Shown: positions 6,823-14,449 of the stretch, piece by piece
Position numbering within the stretch: the stretch's first letter is position 1
How the letters are laid out: each line of letters begins with the position of its first letter
NCBI GenBank assembly: GCA_041477005.1
Contig: JBGOUJ010000057.1
Location: 1 to 20,795, forward strand
DNA length: 20,795 nucleotides
Origin: JBGOUJ01 sp041477005
Lineage (GTDB): Bacteria > Acidobacteriota > Terriglobia > Bryobacterales > JACQDG01
Reading direction: 5' to 3'
The notes under the pieces: generated by a model
The model's database searches: none
What the model was told of the DNA's origin: nothing
The model's input: only the letters and a program-made list of their open reading frames with translations
Position numbers and translations under genes: made by a program

Positions 6823-6897
6823 CTCACCGCAGAGACGCGGAGCACGCAGAGCCGAAAACGAAGGGTGTCCTCAGCGCGCTCGGCGTCTCCGCGCTGA
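6823..6897. repeat. R1 palindromic repeat, copy b
   Basis: The left arm CTCACCGCAGAGACGCGGAG and the right arm ...CGGCGTCTCCGCGCTGA form an imperfect inverted repeat (roughly 22 of 28 positions pair) around a 17-base centre. It follows the orphan HigA gene and matches copy c, which follows the second HigA gene, so gene and repeat were duplicated together. Confidence 0.85.
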
Positions 6898-6936
6898 ATC
6901 GAGTCCGCTTCGGCAGGATCCCACACGGCATGGAAA

Positions 6937-7395
6937 CTACCTGGGGAAGAACTCCTCGTCCATGATCTGGTCTCGGGTGAAAGGGCAGCTCTTGGGGAAA
7001 GCAGTTTTTGGCAGGCTCGTTTCGTCAGCGGCCGACCCGACGGCGTCGGCGTAAGCTTCCGGCATGCTCTGCTCGAGGTGCCGCCCCAGGCTGGGCATCT
7101 TTCCGAGCATTCGCCGGATCTCCCGGCGTTGCGTATTCACGGTCGATCTCCAGCTACTGCCGCGGCCCTCCGGTTGAGTACGCCACTTCAGCAGATGCGC
7201 CAGCAAGACCACCAGCCGGCTCTCCAGCTCCCGCTGCTGACTCTTCCCCATGTCCTCAATCTCCTCGGCGAGGTGCTCGATGTCGATCTCATCGAGCCGC
7301 CCCGCCCGGAGCAACTCCGCATTCCGTACCGTCCACTCGACGAAGTCCTGATCGTAAAGGTCTTTGACCGGCGGCGCCAGCGGAAGTGGCTTCAT
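6937..7395 (-). CDS. DUF29 family protein
   Basis: A 152-residue soluble protein with the DUF29 signature. 'LYDQDFVEWTVRNAELLRAGRLDEIDIEHLAEEIEDMGKSQQRELESRL' (about residues 13-61) is followed by 'LLAHLLKWRTQPEGRGSSWRSTVNTQRREI' and 'LPKTAFPKSCPFTRDQIMDEEFFP' at the end. The family's function is unknown. The members are all-helical and are common in cyanobacteria and other bacteria with many accessory genes. No Shine-Dalgarno sequence is visible, but a TATACT box (7408-7403) ends seven bases before the ATG, which would fit leaderless transcription. A piece of this gene is copied at 8500-8590 within a chimeric scar. Confidence 0.87.
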   Translation of the reverse strand: MKPLPLAPPVKDLYDQDFVEWTVRNAELLRAGRLDEIDIEHLAEEIEDMGKSQQRELESRLVVLLAHLLKWRTQPEGRGSSWRSTVNTQRREIRRMLGKMPSLGRHLEQSMPEAYADAVGSAADETSLPKTAFPKSCPFTRDQIMDEEFFPR

Positions 7396-7528
7396 GACAA
7401 ACAGTATAGCCAGGAGGGATGGATGCGTGACACCAACGGATGTGCGTTCCGGCAGGCTCGTTAATCATCACCGGACAACGGCCCGTGCGACCTCAAAGGC
7501 ATAGTTGACCGGGAGGTTTACTCTATTG

Positions 7529-7816
7529 GTGCGGGTGATCAGCAAGCCGGCAATCCTCAAGTTCGCCGAAAAGCGCCCGGACGCGCTGGTTCCGCTGATG
7601 AACTGGTACCGGATCACCAAGACAGCGAACTGGGGATCTCTGGCCGAGGTGAGGAACGACTTTGCTCATGCGGATATCGTAGGTCGAAGGACTGTGTTCA
7701 ATATCCGTGGCAACCACTACAGGTTGATCGCCCGGGTGAACTACCGGACCAAGCGCGTGTTCATTCTGCACATCCTTACTCACGTCGAGTACAGCAAGGG
7801 AGACTGGAAGCGATGA
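7529..7816 (+). CDS. higB: HigB-type toxin (mRNA interferase)
   Basis: A 95-residue protein of the HigB family (RelE-like fold, PF09907 type). The start VRVISKPAIL, then 'WYRITKTANWGSLAEVRNDFAHADIV' and 'TVFNIRGNHYRLIARVNYRTKRVFILHILTHVEYSKGDWK' match the family along its full length. Such toxins cleave mRNA at the ribosome and are held inactive by HigA. The GTG at 7529 is chosen because family members begin M-R-V-I-S. A GGGAGG site at 7511-7516 lies twelve bases before it; a TTG at 7526 gives a nine-base gap and is a possible alternative. The stop overlaps the HigA start by four bases (ATGA), so the pair is translationally coupled in toxin-first order, as is usual for higBA. Confidence 0.9.
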   Translation: MRVISKPAILKFAEKRPDALVPLMNWYRITKTANWGSLAEVRNDFAHADIVGRRTVFNIRGNHYRLIARVNYRTKRVFILHILTHVEYSKGDWKR

Positions 7817-8217
7817 GTACGACAACCGAGATCAACGATTCGGCCTACGCCAAACTGCTGGCGAAATCTCGCCCACGCCCCATTCGCACCGACGACGAAC
7901 ACGCGCGGCTCACCGGGATGCTGCTGGAGCTAGACGAGCGCTCGGACCTTTCGCCGGAAGAGGAGGCCCTGGCAGAAGTGCTGACCCTGCTCATCGAAGA
8001 TTACGAAGATAAGCGCGATCCACTGCCCCGCGTGTCGCCCAACGAATCGCTCAATGCCCTCATGGAGGAGCGTGGGCTCAAGCACAAGGACATCTGGCCT
8101 ATTCTGGGCAACAAGGGAGCGGCCACGGAAATCCTGGGCGGGCGGCGTTCCATCAGCAAGGCCCAAGCCAAGCGGTTGGCGGAGTTCCTTCACGTAACCA
8201 TTGAGCTGTTCGTTTGA
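7813..8217 (+). CDS. higA: HigA-type antitoxin (XRE-like helix-turn-helix)
   Basis: A 134-residue HigA-family antitoxin, partner of the HigB gene it overlaps by four bases. It has an acidic N-terminal half (EEEALAEVLTLLIEDYED), followed by a C-terminal DNA-binding helix-turn-helix (LKHKDIWPILGNKGAATEIL, then AQAKRLAEFLHV). Known HigA proteins bind HigB and repress their own promoter, here probably in the short gap before 7529. It differs from the orphan copy at 6381 mostly by amino-acid-changing substitutions, scattered over both halves. An R1 repeat follows 51 bases after the stop. Confidence 0.92.
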   Translation: MSTTTEINDSAYAKLLAKSRPRPIRTDDEHARLTGMLLELDERSDLSPEEEALAEVLTLLIEDYEDKRDPLPRVSPNESLNALMEERGLKHKDIWPILGNKGAATEILGGRRSISKAQAKRLAEFLHVTIELFV

Positions 8218-8268
8218 CGCCCGCTGCCTCGGCAACTCGAGGGCGCTGAAGAAGCCCCGGAAAACCGT

Positions 8269-8343
8269 CTCACCGCGGAGACGCGGAGCACGCAGAGCCG
8301 GAAGCGAAGGGTTTCCTCAGCGCGCTCGGCGTCTCCGCGGTGA
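8269..8343. repeat. R1 palindromic repeat, copy c
   Basis: The left arm CTCACCGCGGAGACGCGGAG and the right arm CTCGGCGTCTCCGCGGTGA pair around a short centre. This copy and the next ~160 bases match 11344-11578 without gaps over 235 bases (about 18 mismatches by eye). It is therefore the left edge of a transplanted segment as well as the right edge of the HigA duplication. Confidence 0.85.
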
Positions 8344-8357
8344 ATCAAGTTCGTTTC

Positions 8358-8503
8358 TCAAGGCAGCCGGGAAAGCTGGCGCAGGGCGGTCCCCACCATC
8401 GGAGGCGCTGCTTGCTCTTCGAGATAACTCGATTTGGCCCTCCACGTCTCGTAACCGCCCAGTTCGTGGCCCTCGACGGTCGGGATGTAGCCCCGCTAGT
8501 CGT
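8358..8503 (-). pseudogene. Copied 3' end of the ceramidase-domain gene
   Basis: This stretch is a gapless near-copy (about 92 percent including the adjoining repeat) of 11433-11578, the last ~48 codons of the ceramidase-like gene, in the same orientation. It has no start and stops matching exactly where the DUF29-derived piece begins, so it cannot be a gene. The match includes the flanking R1 palindrome, which suggests that the repeat took part in the duplication or recombination. Confidence 0.85.
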
Positions 8504-8590
8504 CAGCGGCGGACCCGACGGCGTCGGCGTAAGCTTCCAGTATGCTCTGCTCGAGGTACCGCCCCCCATCCGCCGGAGCACTATATTCAC
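8500..8590 (-). pseudogene. Copied internal fragment of the DUF29 gene
   Basis: Positions 8500-8565 match 7022-7087, inside the DUF29 gene, with only a few mismatches. After a loss of about 20 bases relative to the parent, a few more bases match, up to ATTCAC at 8585-8590 (parent 7135-7140). The junction with the ceramidase-derived piece falls on a shared TCGT (8500-8503), which is microhomology. The fragment is non-functional. Confidence 0.78.
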
Positions 8591-8666
8591 GCGATAATGG
8601 TTCCTGAGGGCGCGGAGCCGTCAAATCGGCCACGACCCAAAAGGATAACCGCTGAACTCAAGCGTT

Positions 8667-9263
8667 ATGCAGACGCGCCTCGCTGCCTCTCTGTTGGCGC
8701 TCTTGGCCTTTTCCGCTTATGCTGACACCGGGGCTGAGCCGCCGAAATTCCGCCTTCCCGATACTGCCAGGCCCGTCCGCTACGCAATCGAACTCACCAT
8801 CGTGCCGGGCGAGGATACGTTCCACGGCGTGGCCGATATTGAACTCACCGTAAGCCACAGCACCCCTGTGCTCTGGCTGAGCGCAACGGACCTGAGGATC
8901 GAGGCGGCCAGCCTCCGGACCAGCGGCGCCGGCCGCACCGCGAGGGTGGTCGCGGGTGGCAGCGACTTCGTGGGCTTCGCGTTCGACCAGCCCGTCCCGC
9001 CCGGTAACGGCACGCTCCATGTTGCCTATTCGGGTAAGATCCAACGCGCCAGCAGCACAGGCGTGTTTCAGTTGCGCGACGGCGCCAGCCCGCCCTGGTA
9101 TGTCTACACACAGTTCGAGCCCACCGACGCCCGCCGCGCGTTCCCCTGTTTTGACGAACCGCAATTCAAGACGCCCTGGCAACTCACTCTCCACGTAAAA
9201 AAGAGCGACCTGCCGCCTCCAATACGCCGATCGTTTCGGAGAAACCCGAAGGGGGCGGAATGA
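8667..9263 (+). CDS. M1 family aminopeptidase, N-terminal part (split gene)
   Basis: A 198-residue open frame with a signal peptide (about residues 5-20, AYA-D). It carries the beta-sandwich N-terminal domain of M1 metallopeptidases: 'RYAIELTIVPGEDTFHGVADIELTV', then 'WYVYTQFEPTDARRAFPCFDEPQFKTPWQLTL', the substrate-binding region typical of the family. The last ~16 residues after KKSDL are out of frame. Restoring one G in CTG-CCGCC makes the protein continue smoothly as 'AASNTPIVSEKPEGGG' into the next frame. As the sequence stands, its TGA overlaps the ATG of the following frame by four bases, so a coupled two-piece enzyme is conceivable but unproven. No good ribosome binding site is seen near the ATG. 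Confidence 0.85.
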   Translation: MQTRLAASLLALLAFSAYADTGAEPPKFRLPDTARPVRYAIELTIVPGEDTFHGVADIELTVSHSTPVLWLSATDLRIEAASLRTSGAGRTARVVAGGSDFVGFAFDQPVPPGNGTLHVAYSGKIQRASSTGVFQLRDGASPPWYVYTQFEPTDARRAFPCFDEPQFKTPWQLTLHVKKSDLPPPIRRSFRRNPKGAE

Positions 9264-11317
9264 AGCGCGTGAAGTTCGCGCCCACACGTCCGCTGCCCAG
9301 CTATCTGGTCGCCTTCGCCGTCGGGCCGTTCGAAGCTGTCGATGCCGGCAAGGCCGGCCGCAAGAACACGCCGCTCCGCATCCTGGTGACCCAGGGGCGC
9401 CGCGGCGAAACAGAATATGCCCGTGCCGCGATTCCCGAGCTGCTGAAGCTGCTCGAAAGCTATTTCGATTCTCCCTATCCTTACGACAAGCTCGACAGCG
9501 TGGTGATGCCCATCAGCAACTTCGCCATGGAGAATGCGGGGCTCATCACTTACGGCCAGGGAATGCTGCTCTCAAGGCCCTCGCTAGCCACCAGCGGCTG
9601 GCAGCGCGGGTGCGCGGGGACTTCTGCTCATGAGATGGCCCACCAGTGGTTCGGCGACCTGGTGACCACTTCCTGGTGGGACGACATCTGGCTCAACGAA
9701 GCCTTCGCCTCCTGGATGGCAAACAAGATTGTCGACCAGTGGAAGCCCGAGTGGAAGGCGCCGGTTAGCATGGTGCAGGAGAGTCGCGAGGTAATGGGAC
9801 TCGACAGCCTGGCCTCCACCCGGCGCATCCGGCAGCCCATCGAGGGTAAGAGCGACATCGCCAACGTTGTCGATGGCATCACGTACCGGAAGGGCCCTGC
9901 CGTCATCGGCATGTTCGAGAAATGGATCGGTGAGACACCCTTCCAGAACGGGGTCCGGCTCTACATGAGGCTTTACGCCGACAAGAACGCCACCACCGGC
10001 GACTTCCTGGACGCCATCAGCAAGGCCGCCGGCCGTGACGTCACGCCTGCATTCAACACGTTCCTCGATCAAGCCGGCGTCCCCCTGGTCACCGCCGAGC
10101 TTCGTTGCGACAACGGCGCGCCGCGCTTGGCTCTCACGCAGCGCCGCTTTCTGGAGATTGGATCCCACGGCGATACCAGGCAGAATTGGATGATCCCGGT
10201 TTGCGCCAAGTATTTCGCCGGCGGCTCGGTCCAGCGTGAGTGCGCGGTTTTCAGCGACCCGTCTTCCGAAATGAAGCTGGCGCACGCTGCGAACTGCCCG
10301 GCTTGGGTGCTTGCCAACGATGGCGAAAACGGCTACTACCGCGTTCTGTACCGTGGCGACCTGCTCGATCGGCTTCTGGCCGATCACGGCAGCCGTCTGA
10401 GCCTTGCCGAGCGTGTAGGCCTGCTCGCCGATGTGAGCGGGTTGGTCGATTCAGGCGATCTGCCGCCGGCTCAAGCGCTCTCGCTGGTGGAGCAGTTCAG
10501 CCAGGATCCCGATTGGCGCATCGTCTCGCAGACCATCAGCATCGCCGGGATGCTGCGCAGTCCGACGGCGCCCGACGCGCTGCGGCACAATGCCGCACGC
10601 TTCCTCAGAAAGGTGTACGGTGAGCGCGCTCACCAGCTTGGCTGGAACCCCAAGCCGGGCGACAGCGATGAAACGTGGTCGTTGCGCAGGGAGTTGGTCA
10701 GCCTGGTTGCGGGTGCGGGCGAGGACGAAGAACTCACCGAGGAAGCCCGGTCGCTGGCGGTTCGCTGGCTCGACGACTATAGCGCCGTCGATGCAGACGT
10801 GGCGGGCGCCGTCCTCAATATCGCCGCGATCCACGGGGATCAGGCACTCTTCGACCGCATCCACGCCGCCGCCCACCGGACGGATGATCGCCGCGAGCGC
10901 CAGATGCTGATTGGCGCCATGGCCGCTTTCGAGGACCCTGGCATCGTAAAGCAGCGCATGGGAATCCTGCTTACCGATGAGTTCGATCTTCGCGAGGTGT
11001 TCTGGGCGTTTCTGTTCTCGTCTTCACCGGAAACCCGCCGCTTGCCGTTTGAATTCGTGCAGCGGAACCTCGATCCGCTCCTGAAGAAGCTCCCCCGGGA
11101 AGTAGGTGGTGATTTTGCCGCAAGTCTGCCCGAAGTGGGCGGACGCTTCTGCAGCGCGTCGGACCGCGCGGATCTCGAAGCGTTCTTCAAACCTAGCGTG
11201 GAGCAGTACACGGGCGGCCCACGGAACCTGGCCCATAGGCTCGAGCGCATTGATGTGTGCATTGCGCGCCGGCAGGCGCTGGGGGCGAGTCTCGCTGAAT
11301 TCCTGAAGAACTACTGA
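9260..11317 (+). CDS. M1 family aminopeptidase, catalytic and C-terminal part (split gene)
   Basis: A 685-residue open frame with the gluzincin active site. The exopeptidase motif is NFAMENAG (about 87-94, a variant of GAMEN). HEMAH (124-128) is followed 18 residues later by Glu147 in LNEAF, which completes the HExxH-x18-E zinc site. Tyr209 in GITYRKGP is the transition-state tyrosine. The rest is the helical ERAP1-like C-terminal domain, so the catalytic half is full length. With the upstream piece the total is about 883 residues, normal for the family. The frame opens at the ATG of an ATGA overlap with the upstream piece and has a GAAGGGGGCGGA stretch before it that could serve as a ribosome binding site. 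This half alone lacks the signal peptide and the N-terminal beta domain. Confidence 0.9.
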   Translation: MKRVKFAPTRPLPSYLVAFAVGPFEAVDAGKAGRKNTPLRILVTQGRRGETEYARAAIPELLKLLESYFDSPYPYDKLDSVVMPISNFAMENAGLITYGQGMLLSRPSLATSGWQRGCAGTSAHEMAHQWFGDLVTTSWWDDIWLNEAFASWMANKIVDQWKPEWKAPVSMVQESREVMGLDSLASTRRIRQPIEGKSDIANVVDGITYRKGPAVIGMFEKWIGETPFQNGVRLYMRLYADKNATTGDFLDAISKAAGRDVTPAFNTFLDQAGVPLVTAELRCDNGAPRLALTQRRFLEIGSHGDTRQNWMIPVCAKYFAGGSVQRECAVFSDPSSEMKLAHAANCPAWVLANDGENGYYRVLYRGDLLDRLLADHGSRLSLAERVGLLADVSGLVDSGDLPPAQALSLVEQFSQDPDWRIVSQTISIAGMLRSPTAPDALRHNAARFLRKVYGERAHQLGWNPKPGDSDETWSLRRELVSLVAGAGEDEELTEEARSLAVRWLDDYSAVDADVAGAVLNIAAIHGDQALFDRIHAAAHRTDDRRERQMLIGAMAAFEDPGIVKQRMGILLTDEFDLREVFWAFLFSSSPETRRLPFEFVQRNLDPLLKKLPREVGGDFAASLPEVGGRFCSASDRADLEAFFKPSVEQYTGGPRNLAHRLERIDVCIARRQALGASLAEFLKNY

Positions 11318-11343
11318 GCCAGCCGCTCTGTGAGAAAAACCAT

Positions 11344-11418
11344 CTCACCGCCGAGACGCGGAGCACGCAGAGGCGAAAACGAAGGGTTTCCTCAGCGCGC
11401 TCGGCGTCTCCGCGGTGA
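11344..11418. repeat. R1 palindromic repeat, copy d
   Basis: CTCACCGCCGAGACGCGGAG and the inverted right arm CTCGGCGTCTCCGCGGTGA flank a short centre. It lies between the convergent ends of the aminopeptidase and ceramidase-like genes, where it could act as a two-way terminator-like hairpin. It is the probable parent of the segment at 8269-8503. Confidence 0.85.
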
Positions 11419-11432
11419 ATCAAGCCGGCTTC

Positions 11433-12848
11433 TCACGCCAGCCGGGAAAGCTGGCGCAAGGCGGCCCCCACCATCCGGGGCGCTGCTTGCTTTTCGAGAT
11501 AACTCGATTTGGCCCTCCAGGTCTCGTAACCGCCCAGTTCGTGGCCCTCGACGGTGGGGATGTAGCCCCGATAGTCGTTGGCCAGCTCGATGAGCAGGGT
11601 GGGCCGGAACGGGCTTTTCGTTTTCGCCTCCAAACCCATCTCGACGAAGGCCTCGCCGGGGTAGGTGGCGATTCCGAGCGATCCGATGCGCAGGGCCTGG
11701 ATCGGGGCCTTTACGGTCTTCGGATAGCCCTCGCTCAGGAGCACCGTCTCTCTCTCGTAGATCTCCGGGCGCTCCTTATGCTGCCCGCCGGACGGTGCCG
11801 CCGCCAGAGTCTTGCGCGCTGCCGTCACATCTTCGGCCTCGGGCAAACGGACCTCGAGTTCCAATTCCTCAACCGAAGCGGCCAGGTCGACCGATTCTTG
11901 ATACTCGATGGCCCGCCAGGTCCGGTAACACTCGGCGGCCAGGATGTCCGCGTATTGCTGCATCTGCTCGTAGGGTGCGCGCCGAACGGGTTGTCCGAGA
12001 AAGTTGACCCCGTTGATGTTCCCCGAACACCCGTTGGTCAGGATGGGCACGAAGTCGCGCCCCGCCAGCCGCTGGATCGACCGCGCCCACACCGCGAAAT
12101 AATCGGCCGAGATGTGGCCCGCCCCGGTGCCGCCGACGTAATGCAGCGCGTAGTTGCCCAGTACGCAGATCGGACGCCCGTCGAGCGACTCGACCGCCAC
12201 CACCCCGACATCCGGATCCGTCGGCCCGGCAGCCTTCACGATATTCGGACTGCCCACGGGCGGATTCATCTGAACGCGATCCGTCGTCCGGCCGAAGGGG
12301 TCCGGCGGGATGGTTCCCGACTTCATGAAGTAGCGGCGGTTGAAGACGAGCCGTTCTTCCCGGCCCACGGCCCAGCCGATGCGGGCGGGTTCCAGGCGTC
12401 CGGCGGCCAGCCGCACGGCATCGGCGATCCGGGTCGTGAGCCATTCCGTGTACTTCGGGTCGGGCGGGCTCTGGAACAGGTGGGCCGCCGGCGGGGCGCT
12501 GTGGGTGTGGGTCGCCGAGATAAGGATATTAACAGGGGGTATTCCAATGTGCGATTGGATGAGTTCCTTGGAGCGATCGATGATGGCGCGGGGAACAGCG
12601 CAGGAATCGACGACGGCGAAAGCCAGCCGTGTGTTGCCGTTGTCCAGCACGAGGCTGCGAACATGCAGCTCGTCGTGGACTTCGGTTCCGATGCGGTCGG
12701 TCATGCCGCCGGCCAGCGAGCAGCCGAGCAACGGGGTTATGTTGGCGATCGCGGCTCCGGCACGGAGCTTTCCCCCGGCGGCTTTCAGGGGCCAGGGCCC
12801 CAGAGCGGCGGCGACCGACCCGACTAGAAACTCGCGGCGGCTGGCCAT
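11433..12848 (-). CDS. Neutral/alkaline ceramidase N-terminal-domain protein, Tat-exported
   Basis: A 471-residue protein with a twin-arginine leader (SRREFL, residues 3-8, then a hydrophobic stretch to about 24). The neutral-ceramidase N-terminal fold is shown by 'AGAAIANITPLLGCSLAGG' (about 30-48), SATHTHSAPP with zinc-ligand candidates His114 and His116, NYALHYVGG (His236), and 'LTNGCSGNINGVNF' (about 270-283), the region that holds the catalytic Ser in true ceramidases. It is about 200 residues shorter than characterised ceramidases and lacks their C-terminal domain, so hydrolysis of ceramide itself is doubtful; another amide or ester substrate is possible. An AAGG site precedes the ATG at 12848. 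Its 3' end has been copied to 8358-8503. Confidence 0.88.
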   Translation of the reverse strand: MASRREFLVGSVAAALGPWPLKAAGGKLRAGAAIANITPLLGCSLAGGMTDRIGTEVHDELHVRSLVLDNGNTRLAFAVVDSCAVPRAIIDRSKELIQSHIGIPPVNILISATHTHSAPPAAHLFQSPPDPKYTEWLTTRIADAVRLAAGRLEPARIGWAVGREERLVFNRRYFMKSGTIPPDPFGRTTDRVQMNPPVGSPNIVKAAGPTDPDVGVVAVESLDGRPICVLGNYALHYVGGTGAGHISADYFAVWARSIQRLAGRDFVPILTNGCSGNINGVNFLGQPVRRAPYEQMQQYADILAAECYRTWRAIEYQESVDLAASVEELELEVRLPEAEDVTAARKTLAAAPSGGQHKERPEIYERETVLLSEGYPKTVKAPIQALRIGSLGIATYPGEAFVEMGLEAKTKSPFRPTLLIELANDYRGYIPTVEGHELGGYETWRAKSSYLEKQAAPRMVGAALRQLSRLA

Positions 12849-12940
12849 GACGAAACCTTACCACGGCTGTATGGCCACGGGCTGCAGAGAATCGATTGGA
12901 ATGCGCGATGCGATTCCTTGCCGACACCCATCAGGCTCCC

Positions 12941-13070
12941 CTACCGCACGCAGAAGAGCGTATTCTGTCCGTGCAGGTAGATCTCGCCGTGCAGGATCGC
13001 GGGTGTGCCGATGAACATCTGGCCTTCGAGTGTATTGGTCGCAAGCACCTCGAATGATTCTAACTCACCA
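12941..13070 (-). pseudogene. 3' remnant of a PQQ-type beta-propeller gene
   Basis: The minus strand reads 'ELESFEVLATNTLEGQMFIGTPAILHGEIYLHGQNTLFCVR' and then a stop at 12943-12941. This is the typical last blade and C-terminus of PQQ-like or BamB-like beta-propeller proteins (pattern 'IYLRGQNTLFCI'). Upstream of about 13070 the homology ends abruptly and there is no start, so only the last ~43 codons survive. Confidence 0.75.
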
Positions 13071-13310
13071 GACCATCAAAGAAGTACCCGGTTCCGGAAG
13101 CGACGGAAGCGAGCGGACCGAGGCGGTCCCAGGCTGGTAGCATTCAAAGCGCAGGACCGCCAGACGCGGCTGGCGGGAACGTAGCTGGCGTGTACGGCGG
13201 AATCCGGCGCGCCAGAGAGAGGAGCGGACTGGTGTCCATGCGATGGATGAGGCAAGAGGCCGAGCGGCTGCTCCACCCGGCATATGGCCCGCAGGGCCAC
13301 TAAAACAACG
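13071..13310. other. Intergenic stretch without a supported gene
   Basis: This stretch joins the propeller remnant to an R2 repeat at 13311. A 74-codon open frame exists on the minus strand (13076-13300), but its composition is rich in Arg, Ser, Pro and Leu, it shows no family motif, and no ribosome binding site was found. The sequence could be decayed coding or mobile DNA; I cannot assign it. Confidence 0.5.
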
Positions 13311-13340
13311 TCTTCTTCCTTGATTCTTGCCTTTTGCCTT
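13311..13340 (+). repeat. R2 repeat, copy a
   Basis: The bases TCCTTGATTCTTGCCTTTTG and the following CCTT match the right-hand R2 copy at 17878-17929 in the same orientation, and the left-hand copy at 16967-17004 when inverted. It sits just downstream of the beta-barrel gene's stop (minus strand). Confidence 0.75.
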
Positions 13341-13366
13341 CACCGTTCTCTCTCGCGTGGGGTGCG

Positions 13367-14449
13367 TCAGTCTCGCGCCACGGAAATCGCCCGGAACGAG
13401 GTGACAAGCTGTGCTGAGTAGGTATTGGCCTCCGAGCCGTAGATTTGCGCGCCGTGCTGCCTCTGATAGCCGATCTTCAGCAGTTGATGCCGGTTGGGCC
13501 GGAACCCTCCGACGAATTCGTAGGCTTCCCGGCCGGGGAATGCACCGGCTCGGAGGTATCCGGCTCGCCCAGCGATGTACCAGCGAGGGTGAAGCACCCG
13601 GCGGGCCTCCGCGTAACCGATGTCCTGGCGGAACGTGGGAATCAAGCGATAGTCCATCTGAAACCGCTGCCACTCTCCGTACACATTCCAGGGACCGCGA
13701 CCCCATTGCACATCGACGCCAAAGGCGGTTGCGGGCAGATCGCGCGGCTTTGCCTCGCCCGGAAAGAAGAACCGGTAATGGCGATCCAGGTAGGGGCCGC
13801 GATAGGCGGAAACTCCCACCCGAAAGCCTTGCCGAATGGTGTAGCCCACGCCCCCGGCCCAGTTGCCGTATTGGTCCCGATCGAAGATGCTGCGGCGGTT
13901 CGCGGGAGAGGAGTTCACAAACTGCGCGCGCATGTCCAACTTGTGGTGCGTCACATCCACCTGCGCTCCGGTCAGACCCAGGCTCGAAACTCCCTTGTAG
14001 TAATAGCCGTAGGCCATCGGCATGCCAATGAGGGCATTGTCGGCGTCGTCATACCGCAACAGAAACGAGCCGAAAGCCGAGGACATCTCCCCCACGCGAA
14101 CGACCACGGAGTTGTCTTTCCAGAATCGGGAGTAACTCAGGTTTGCCTGCAGAATGTCCGCCTTTACGCCGTAGCCTTGGGTGGAAAACTCCTCGGGAAA
14201 ATACGGCCTGGAGTGCGTCTGGATCGCGCCGGACACAGCCCAGTGCTCGCTCAATTTCCAGGTGGGATACAACACCGCCCGGAATCCGCCGGCGATCGGC
14301 GCGCCCGACCGCGGTTCTTCTTCGAGAGCGTGCGCGTAGGTCGCGGCTGCGCTGACGGTGCCTCGGAGCTCAAATCCGGAACTTGCCTCCTGCGCCCACA
14401 GGCCGCTCTGCAAGCAACACAGGATGAAGATAAAGAGAATGTGCGTCAT
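13367..14449 (-). CDS. Outer-membrane beta-barrel (porin-like) protein
   Basis: A 360-residue protein with a signal peptide (hydrophobic residues 4-17, cleavage near WAQ-E). The mature part is built from alternating hydrophobic/polar segments rich in Tyr, Phe, Trp and Gly ('WAVSGAIQTHSRPYF', 'YGYYYKGVSSLGLTGAQVDV', 'GNWAGGVGYTIRQGFRVGVSAYRGPYL'), typical of an outer-membrane barrel. The exact family is not recognised; it may be a small porin or a substrate-specific channel. The start overlaps the stop of the HD-GYP gene by four bases (ATGA), so it is the third gene of a coupled operon. The C-terminus (SVARD) lacks the usual terminal aromatic residue, though a Phe lies eight residues before the end. 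Confidence 0.8.
   Translation of the reverse strand: MTHILFIFILCCLQSGLWAQEASSGFELRGTVSAAATYAHALEEEPRSGAPIAGGFRAVLYPTWKLSEHWAVSGAIQTHSRPYFPEEFSTQGYGVKADILQANLSYSRFWKDNSVVVRVGEMSSAFGSFLLRYDDADNALIGMPMAYGYYYKGVSSLGLTGAQVDVTHHKLDMRAQFVNSSPANRRSIFDRDQYGNWAGGVGYTIRQGFRVGVSAYRGPYLDRHYRFFFPGEAKPRDLPATAFGVDVQWGRGPWNVYGEWQRFQMDYRLIPTFRQDIGYAEARRVLHPRWYIAGRAGYLRAGAFPGREAYEFVGGFRPNRHQLLKIGYQRQHGAQIYGSEANTYSAQLVTSFRAISVARD

Noticed and set aside
11415..12827. 470-codon open frame on the plus strand
   Set aside because: It is the antisense shadow of the ceramidase-domain gene, whose Tat leader and HTH/HYVGG motifs show the minus strand is coding.
13076..13300. 74-codon open frame as a small gene
   Set aside because: No ribosome binding site, no motif and an Arg/Ser/Pro-rich composition; described as unassigned intergenic DNA instead.
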